In this document: one piece after another, positions 31,773 through 36,955 of the stretch
Layout: the number at the start of each line of letters is the position of its first letter
Position numbering within the stretch: the stretch's first letter is position 1
Assembly: GCA_945870185.1 (NCBI GenBank)
Contig: CAMBRK010000042.1
Location: 1 to 36,955, forward strand
DNA: 36,955 nucleotides
Source of the DNA: Aureispira sp. CCB-QB1
GTDB lineage: Bacteria; Bacteroidota; Bacteroidia; Chitinophagales; Saprospiraceae
Reading direction: 5' to 3'
Program-made: the position numbers and the translations under genes
The notes under the pieces: model-generated
Seen by the model: the letters and a program-made list of their open reading frames with translations, nothing else
Told to the model about the DNA's origin: nothing
Database searches by the model: none

Positions 31773-34313
31773 ATGTACAAATATATTTTCTTTTTTATTT
31801 TGCTATTAGCTTTTTCTCAAGTTAATGAGGCACAACAAAACATAAAAGCTCCGCAAGATTTTTTCAGTAATTATGGCAAAACACACACTTTTCATCATCA
31901 GGTATTGGAATATCTCCGTTACTTGGAATCCAATAGTAACCAAATAAAAATAGTAAAAACAGGTGAGTCCTACCAAGGCAGACCTATGCATTTGGTATAT
32001 GTTTCTTCTGCAGAAAATATAAAAAATATCGAACAGATCAGACTTTCCAATTTGTACAACACAGGCTTATCCCCAAATAAACCTGAACAAAATATAGAAA
32101 AAGCCATCGTTTGGTGCAGTTTTGGAGTACACGGCAATGAGGCAGGATGTACTGAAAGCGTCCCCAATATCTTATATCAACTGGTATCTGGAACTGAAAA
32201 TCGGGCGAATTCTTGGCTGGAAAACACAGTCGTTATTATTGATCCAAGTTTAAATCCTGATGGATACGATCGATATGTTCATTTTCTAAAAAGTGTTAGC
32301 GGTAAACTCACTCATCCAGGTGTCACCCATAGGGAGCATCAGGAGCCCTGGCCTTCTGGTAGATACAATCACTATATGTTTGATATGAATCGGGACTGGG
32401 CCTGGCAAACCCAAAAAGAATCACAAGAGCGGATCGTGGCTTACAATCAATGGATGCCCCATATTCATGCAGATTTTCACGAAATGGGATATAATGCAAA
32501 CTATTATTTCGCTCCTGCTGTAGAGCCATATCATCAGCATCTGTCAACGTTCCAAAGAAGTTTTCAAACCACAATCGGCAAAAATCATGCTTCATATTTT
32601 GACAAAAATGGTTGGTTGTATTGGTCACGAGAAGTGTTTGACCTTTTTTATCCGAGTTATGGGGATACCTACCCTTGTTATGCCGGTGCTATAGGTATGA
32701 CTTATGAGCAAGCTGGTAATAGTTCGTCGGGTCGCGCTATCCAACTAGAAAATGGAGACACCTTGACGATTCAGGACAAAATTGATCATAATACGGTAGT
32801 CGCATTATCTACGATAGAGGTCGCTTCCCAAAACCAAAATGATATCATCAAAAACTTCAAAAACTACTTTAGCGAAAGTGTCAACAATCCCAAAGGCAAA
32901 TATAAAACTTATGTACTGAAGCAAAACCCATCATTGGACAGACTCGCAAAGTTATTTGATAGAAATGGTATTCGATATGGGTTCGCCAAGGGAAAATCTA
33001 AGGCCACTGCTTACCACTATCAGTCCAAAACCAATCAGGATTTTGACATAGATGCGGGAGATATGATCATCCAAACAGCTCAACCTAGATCTACATACTT
33101 ACAAATCCTGATGGAAGAAGAGTCTAAACTCAGTGACTCCATTACCTACGACATCACGGCATGGACCTTACCTTTTGCTTATGATACAGATTGTTATGCG
33201 TTTACGAGTACATTAAATACAGAGACGACTACTGTCAAAACAGTAAAGTCACCACCTGTAACTACCAACAATTATAGTTATCAAATCCCTTGGAATGACT
33301 TGACCTCGGCAAAAATTCTTGCAGCGCTGCACCATAAAGGCATCAAAGTACGTATGAATGTAAAGGATGCATCATTTAATGGAAAACCAGTAAAACAAGG
33401 TTGCCTATTTGTAAATAAAGGAGATAATGTAAATGTCAAAAATTTTGACAATTCCGTTTTATCCATAATTAAAAGTTTTGAACTCATTGATTACATCACT
33501 CACTCCAGTGGTTTTTCGGACAAAGGTGGAGACTTAGGTGGCTACTATTTTCAATTGGTTAAAGCTCCCAAAGTCCTTACTTTTTCTGGACGAGGAGTAA
33601 GTGCTAACAATGCCGGTGAAATTTGGTATTATTTTGACCAACTTCTGAATTATGGTGTGAGTATGATCGATTGGGACCAATTTGAAAGGGCCAATTTGGA
33701 TGATTACAATACTATTATACTTCCGGATGGATATTTCAGTATCTCTGATGACAGAATGCAAAAACTCAATGATTGGACCAAAAAAGGAGGCCGATTAATC
33801 GTTATAGAAGGTTCTCTTTCCCAATTTGACGGCAAAAAAGGATTAACGTTTGATAAATTTGCTACGGAAGATGAGAAAAAAGCGGATGAGGAAAATTTTA
33901 AAATACAAGAACTTCTAGACCGGTATAATAACTTTGAAGGCATGGAGCGAAGAAATATATCTAAAGGTACATCAGGAGCCATTGTAAAAAATGTGATAGA
34001 TAATACTCATCCTTTGGCATACGGATTGGGCAGTACTTATTACAGCCTTAAGACATCTTCAGCCGCATATAAACTGCAAAAAGGGTATTGGAATGTCGTC
34101 CGTGTACCCGAAAAATATGATAGTTATGGTTTCATAGGGAAAGAATTAAAGCCCAAATTATCGGAATCTGTTTCTTTTGCGGTCCAATCTCATGGTAGTG
34201 GTCAAGCTATATATATGGTGGACAATCCACTTTTCAGATGTTTTTGGGACAGAGGTTTACTTTTATTTTCTAATGCGGTCTTCCTCAACGGATACATACC
34301 TTCCAATTATTAA
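31773..34313 (+). CDS. Secreted M14-family zinc metallopeptidase with a C-terminal GATase1-like domain
   Basis: 846 residues with a signal peptide (MYKYIFFFILLLAFSQVNEA). The carboxypeptidase domain has the metal motif HGNEAG (His near 119, Glu three later), NPDGYDRY near 158, MNRDWAWQT, HADFHEMGYN near 230 (third His ligand region) and the catalytic Glu in GMTYEQAGNS near 312. The C-terminal half carries a class I glutamine-amidotransferase-like fold (about 602-720: GEIWYYFDQLL, IILPDGYFSIS, KGGRLIVIEG), as in many Bacteroidota M14 proteins, but no catalytic Cys triad is seen. It is expected to degrade peptides in the periplasm or outside. The ATG at 31773 is chosen because it starts the signal. 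It is followed after 83 bases by fahA; no terminator was found between them. Confidence 0.9.
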   Translation: MYKYIFFFILLLAFSQVNEAQQNIKAPQDFFSNYGKTHTFHHQVLEYLRYLESNSNQIKIVKTGESYQGRPMHLVYVSSAENIKNIEQIRLSNLYNTGLSPNKPEQNIEKAIVWCSFGVHGNEAGCTESVPNILYQLVSGTENRANSWLENTVVIIDPSLNPDGYDRYVHFLKSVSGKLTHPGVTHREHQEPWPSGRYNHYMFDMNRDWAWQTQKESQERIVAYNQWMPHIHADFHEMGYNANYYFAPAVEPYHQHLSTFQRSFQTTIGKNHASYFDKNGWLYWSREVFDLFYPSYGDTYPCYAGAIGMTYEQAGNSSSGRAIQLENGDTLTIQDKIDHNTVVALSTIEVASQNQNDIIKNFKNYFSESVNNPKGKYKTYVLKQNPSLDRLAKLFDRNGIRYGFAKGKSKATAYHYQSKTNQDFDIDAGDMIIQTAQPRSTYLQILMEEESKLSDSITYDITAWTLPFAYDTDCYAFTSTLNTETTTVKTVKSPPVTTNNYSYQIPWNDLTSAKILAALHHKGIKVRMNVKDASFNGKPVKQGCLFVNKGDNVNVKNFDNSVLSIIKSFELIDYITHSSGFSDKGGDLGGYYFQLVKAPKVLTFSGRGVSANNAGEIWYYFDQLLNYGVSMIDWDQFERANLDDYNTIILPDGYFSISDDRMQKLNDWTKKGGRLIVIEGSLSQFDGKKGLTFDKFATEDEKKADEENFKIQELLDRYNNFEGMERRNISKGTSGAIVKNVIDNTHPLAYGLGSTYYSLKTSSAAYKLQKGYWNVVRVPEKYDSYGFIGKELKPKLSESVSFAVQSHGSGQAIYMVDNPLFRCFWDRGLLLFSNAVFLNGYIPSNY

Positions 34314-34396
34314 TCTGCTTTCATTTCATAATATCACACCGAAGTATACTTTGTTAATATTCCAAACCATTTAACCAACCTAAACCATACCCAACC

Positions 34397-35632
34397 ATGC
34401 AAAGTTTTTTAGATATTCCACATCATTCAGATTTTACGATTCATAATATTCCATTTGGTGTATATAGTAAAGATGGTCATTTCTCTGCCTGCACGCGCGT
34501 GGGAGATACCATCATTGATCTCAATCAGTGTGCGCACACCCGAATATTTGATGGGCTATCTTTACCCAAAGGAATATTTAATAAATCCACTTTAAATGAT
34601 TTCATAAGCCTCGGAAAACAAACCACAACTGCAGTAAGGAAACTCATTCAGGAAGCATTGAACATTGGAGGATTTTTAGATAACGATATTTTTAAGGGTA
34701 CATCTGTCTTTATACCTAATGATCAGGTACAAATGGTGCTGCCGATACATATAGGGGACTATACAGATTTTTACAGCAGCAAAGAGCATGCTACCAATGT
34801 AGGTATCATGTTTAGGGATCCTGCCAATGCGTTGCTTCCCAATTGGTTGCATTTACCTGTTGGGTACCATGGTAGAGCATCATCAATCGTAGTGTCCGGT
34901 ACAGAGATCAAAAGACCATCAGGACAGACAATGGTAGATGGGGCAGACAAACCATCATTTGGTCCAAGTAAACAACTAGATTTTGAATTGGAAATGGGAT
35001 TTGTCATCGGAAAAAATACTCAGCTTGGCGAGACTATATCTACCCATGATGCCGAAGATTACATTTTTGGGTTGATGTTGTTTAATGATTGGTCAGCACG
35101 TGACATCCAGAAATGGGAATATGTACCTCTTGGGCCTTTTTTAGCCAAAAATTTTGCATCTACCATCTCGCCTTGGATAGTGACCCTTGAAGCACTAGAG
35201 TCTTTCAGAGTAGCAGGCCCGACCCAAGATCCAGAAGTCCTTCCATATCTCCAATATGAAGGTGATAAGAATTATGATATCCATCTTTCGGTAGATATAG
35301 TCACTGCACAAGGGGATTCAAAAAGGGTTTCCACTTCCAATTTTAAGTATATGTATTGGAATATGTGTCAACAATTGGCCCATCATACAGTCAATGGTTG
35401 CAATATGCGTGTGGGAGATTTGCTAGCCTCTGGCACAATCAGTGGACCTACACCTGATGCTTATGGTTCGATGCTAGAGATCTGCTGGAAAGGTACGAAA
35501 CCTGTTCAAATGCCCGATGGCACGGAAAGAAAATTTATACTGGACGGAGACACGGTTGCTATGCGCGGATGGTGCGAAAAGGATGGCATCAGAATAGGAT
35601 TTGGAGCATGTGATGGTAAGGTAATAGGGTGA
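34397..35632 (+). CDS. fahA: Fumarylacetoacetase (last step of tyrosine/homogentisate catabolism)
   Basis: 411 residues, the normal FAH length. It hydrolyses 4-fumarylacetoacetate to fumarate and acetoacetate. The N-terminal SH3-like domain begins FTIHNIPFGVYS with a later GDTIIDLNQC. The catalytic core has DYTDFYSSKEHATNVG (metal Asp and catalytic His), LHLPVGYHGRASSIV, GTEIKRPSGQ, FELEMGFVIG (Glu ligand), LMLFNDWSARDIQKWEY and GPFLAKNFASTISPW. The C-terminal QLAHHTVNGCNMRVGDLLASGTISG is also conserved. The other genes of the homogentisate pathway are not in the window. Part of the same plus-strand stretch as the M14 peptidase; whether co-transcribed is unknown. The ATG at 34397 is well placed. 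Confidence 0.96.
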   Translation: MQSFLDIPHHSDFTIHNIPFGVYSKDGHFSACTRVGDTIIDLNQCAHTRIFDGLSLPKGIFNKSTLNDFISLGKQTTTAVRKLIQEALNIGGFLDNDIFKGTSVFIPNDQVQMVLPIHIGDYTDFYSSKEHATNVGIMFRDPANALLPNWLHLPVGYHGRASSIVVSGTEIKRPSGQTMVDGADKPSFGPSKQLDFELEMGFVIGKNTQLGETISTHDAEDYIFGLMLFNDWSARDIQKWEYVPLGPFLAKNFASTISPWIVTLEALESFRVAGPTQDPEVLPYLQYEGDKNYDIHLSVDIVTAQGDSKRVSTSNFKYMYWNMCQQLAHHTVNGCNMRVGDLLASGTISGPTPDAYGSMLEICWKGTKPVQMPDGTERKFILDGDTVAMRGWCEKDGIRIGFGACDGKVIG

Positions 35633-35781
35633 TGGTGAATGGGGGCATATCGGCTAATGCTCCTACACTCAAATTATTGGTATTCTGTGATGTAGACCTA
35701 TACCCACAGCATCGCAGCCATTTTCTGGTTCGATAACATTGTCTGAACTATGATTTTTATGATTTATATGATTATTGTGAT

Positions 35782-36585
35782 TCATTTTCCTTGATTTTTA
35801 CTTCTAATATACTCCTTCCACTCGTCAGTCTCGAAGATAGGAACTTCTTTTCCCCTTAACCTATCCCACCAAGTCAATTTTTTTATTGGGTCTTTGGGTT
35901 TGTTTTTGCCTGCTTCTAAATCTTCTTTGATTTGAGCTATTTCTATACTATCTAAAGTTTGAGATTCATAATATTCAGCATTAAAAGAAATAAAGGCATC
36001 ATCAGGGGTAGTGTATTCTCCAGGTATTTTACCAGTCAATTCTCTTACACCTGTATCTTTATCCAATTGTCCATAATCTATAATCAATGACCCACTTTTG
36101 TCAATAGAAATATATCTACCAAACATTTGCTCATGTGCCATAAAGCTGATCTCATCCCAGGTGAATGGTTCATACTTATCATATTTATAACTATCACGCA
36201 TCGCAATCAAATTTTGATGTCCAATAAATACATACCACCTTCCATCAATTTTTACGCCATACAGGGATTGGATAAGGTCGGATGAGCCTATTGCCTTAAT
36301 AGAATTAATACTGTTTACAGTAGTATAAAGTTTGGTCTTATCTTTATTGAGAATAATGAGTTTATCAACATTAAAACCTGTTTTTGATATTAAAGATTTA
36401 GCTGATTTAAATTTCATTTTTACTCTATTTTCTATTATGTTATTTAGAGTATCATGTACATGCTTATAATCATTAAAATTATCTTTGATAAAATCTTGGA
36501 TTACTAATTCATTTTTGAATTTACTATTTTTCATATGACAGGATAATAAAATTAAAGCAGTTATATAAAACATTATTATCTTCAT
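35782..36585 (-). CDS. Putative lipoprotein of unknown function
   Basis: 267 residues from the ATG at 36585, which opens a short signal ending in a lipobox (MKIIMFYITALILLSC), so lipidation at Cys16 is expected. The open frame extends 19 codons further but without signal character. The mature part is hydrophilic and mixed alpha/beta: VIQDFIKDNFNDYKHVHD, LYGVKIDGRWYVFIGHQNLI, MAHEQMFGRYISIDKSG, then TWWDRLRGKEVPIFETDEW near the end. I do not recognise a domain. It starts 2 bases after the stop of the 117-residue gene upstream on the same strand, so the two are translated from one message. A toxin/immunity or surface-protein pair is possible, but nothing shows it. Confidence 0.7.
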   Translation of the reverse strand: MKIIMFYITALILLSCHMKNSKFKNELVIQDFIKDNFNDYKHVHDTLNNIIENRVKMKFKSAKSLISKTGFNVDKLIILNKDKTKLYTTVNSINSIKAIGSSDLIQSLYGVKIDGRWYVFIGHQNLIAMRDSYKYDKYEPFTWDEISFMAHEQMFGRYISIDKSGSLIIDYGQLDKDTGVRELTGKIPGEYTTPDDAFISFNAEYYESQTLDSIEIAQIKEDLEAGKNKPKDPIKKLTWWDRLRGKEVPIFETDEWKEYIRSKNQGK

Positions 36586-36587
36586 GC

Positions 36588-36941
36588 TTAAGGATTTCTT
36601 TTTGTTATTGTTTGTTTGGCATCGAAATCGGTAAACAGCCAATCATAATTATCAATGTAATGAGCATCCAGGAAATTACGAATTGATTCTTTGGCTTCAG
36701 GGATGAAGATATTTGGAACAAGACCGCTTGCATTTACCCCTATTTGTGGTGCGATACCATCTTGACAGCACCTGCGTTCTTCTTTATAATCACTGCCATA
36801 CTGAAAGACACCATCAAAGTTGGATGTATTCAGTCCATAAGGCAATGACCTGACAAATTGCGTTAATTCTATCCAGGAATGTATCCCAAGTGTCCCTATC
36901 TTTTGACTTAGTTCATAATGGGCATTCAGTGTAAAATTCAT
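36588..36941 (-). CDS. Unrecognised 117-residue protein upstream of the lipoprotein gene
   Basis: An ATG at 36941 directly preceded in frame by TAA, so the start is here unless a longer gene carries a stop at this point; only 14 further bases are visible. The first 35 residues (ELSQKIGTLGIHSWIELT, then FVRSLPYGLN) faintly recall the N-terminus of small transglutaminase-like proteins of Bacteroidota, but the expected G-T-C active-site motif is not found (KEERRCCQDG instead). The C-terminal half (IPEAKESIRNFLDAHYIDNYD) matches nothing I know. It could be a truncated or chimeric gene. It lies 2 bases upstream of the lipoprotein ATG and is probably co-translated with it. Confidence 0.5.
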   Translation of the reverse strand: MNFTLNAHYELSQKIGTLGIHSWIELTQFVRSLPYGLNTSNFDGVFQYGSDYKEERRCCQDGIAPQIGVNASGLVPNIFIPEAKESIRNFLDAHYIDNYDWLFTDFDAKQTITKRNP

Positions 36942-36955
36942 TTAACTTACTTCTT

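Overview
The window is a piece of a Bacteroidota chromosome, most likely from the Saprospiraceae/Chitinophagia side. The evidence is the AT-rich DNA, the absence of Shine-Dalgarno sequences, promoters of the TAnnTTTG type, type IX secretion (T9SS) sorting domains on several exported proteins, a fused E1 alpha/beta dehydrogenase, and large HYR-like/PKD adhesin-type proteins. One tRNA gene, tRNA-Ser(GGA), is present. There is no rRNA, CRISPR array, prophage or transposase gene.

Layout. 45-5030 is mostly minus strand: a GIN-domain (DUF2807) exported protein, a fused 2-oxoacid dehydrogenase E1, a two-helix membrane protein, a BamA/TamA-like outer-membrane barrel and rpsT. A divergent promoter pair at 5022-5173 separates rpsT from sucA (2-oxoglutarate dehydrogenase E1), whose stop overlaps a small membrane protein. 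8459-9775 encodes a secreted protein with four PKD-like repeats. 9776-10155 is nearly empty. 10156-11382 is a lone GT4 glycosyltransferase. 11822-15956 holds lolD, a secreted endonuclease/exonuclease/phosphatase-fold protein and an S41 C-terminal processing protease. 16382-20812 is a 1476-residue T9SS surface protein combining HYR-like, C-type-lectin-like, dockerin and cohesin-like modules, with its own promoter and a terminator. 20942-23515 is a housekeeping block (ruvX, def, RNase H, tatD). 23898-26317 is an ExbB / 4-TM / ExbD / ExbD proton-channel operon that ends at a bidirectional terminator shared with a minus-strand flavin reductase, DinB-like protein and glyA.

The most unusual stretch is 29020-29704, between glyA and a LysR regulator. 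It contains a perfect 20-bp bidirectional terminator hairpin with no intact gene beside it. Next to that is a decayed T9SS type B (CHU_C) C-terminal domain with four internal in-frame stops. Abutting the remnant is a 257-bp, GC-richer, highly structured element with 24-bp imperfect terminal inverted repeats. The simplest reading is an old cell-surface protein gene whose 5' part was lost or cut off where a MITE-like element sits, leaving its tail and terminator.

30739-35632 carries an SPFH lipoprotein, a large exported M14 metallopeptidase and fumarylacetoacetase (tyrosine catabolism). The right edge has an unrecognised pair: a 117-residue protein and a lipoprotein.

Themes. Central metabolism (two thiamine-dependent E1 enzymes, glyA, fahA) is interleaved with cell-envelope export (T9SS substrates, ExbBD, LolD, BamA-like). 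I did not find a clearly new multi-gene system. The best leads are the element/pseudogene locus, the cohesin-dockerin-lectin surface protein, and promoter boxes lying almost directly on start codons. All calls come from reading the sequence and from remembered family motifs; no database search was possible.
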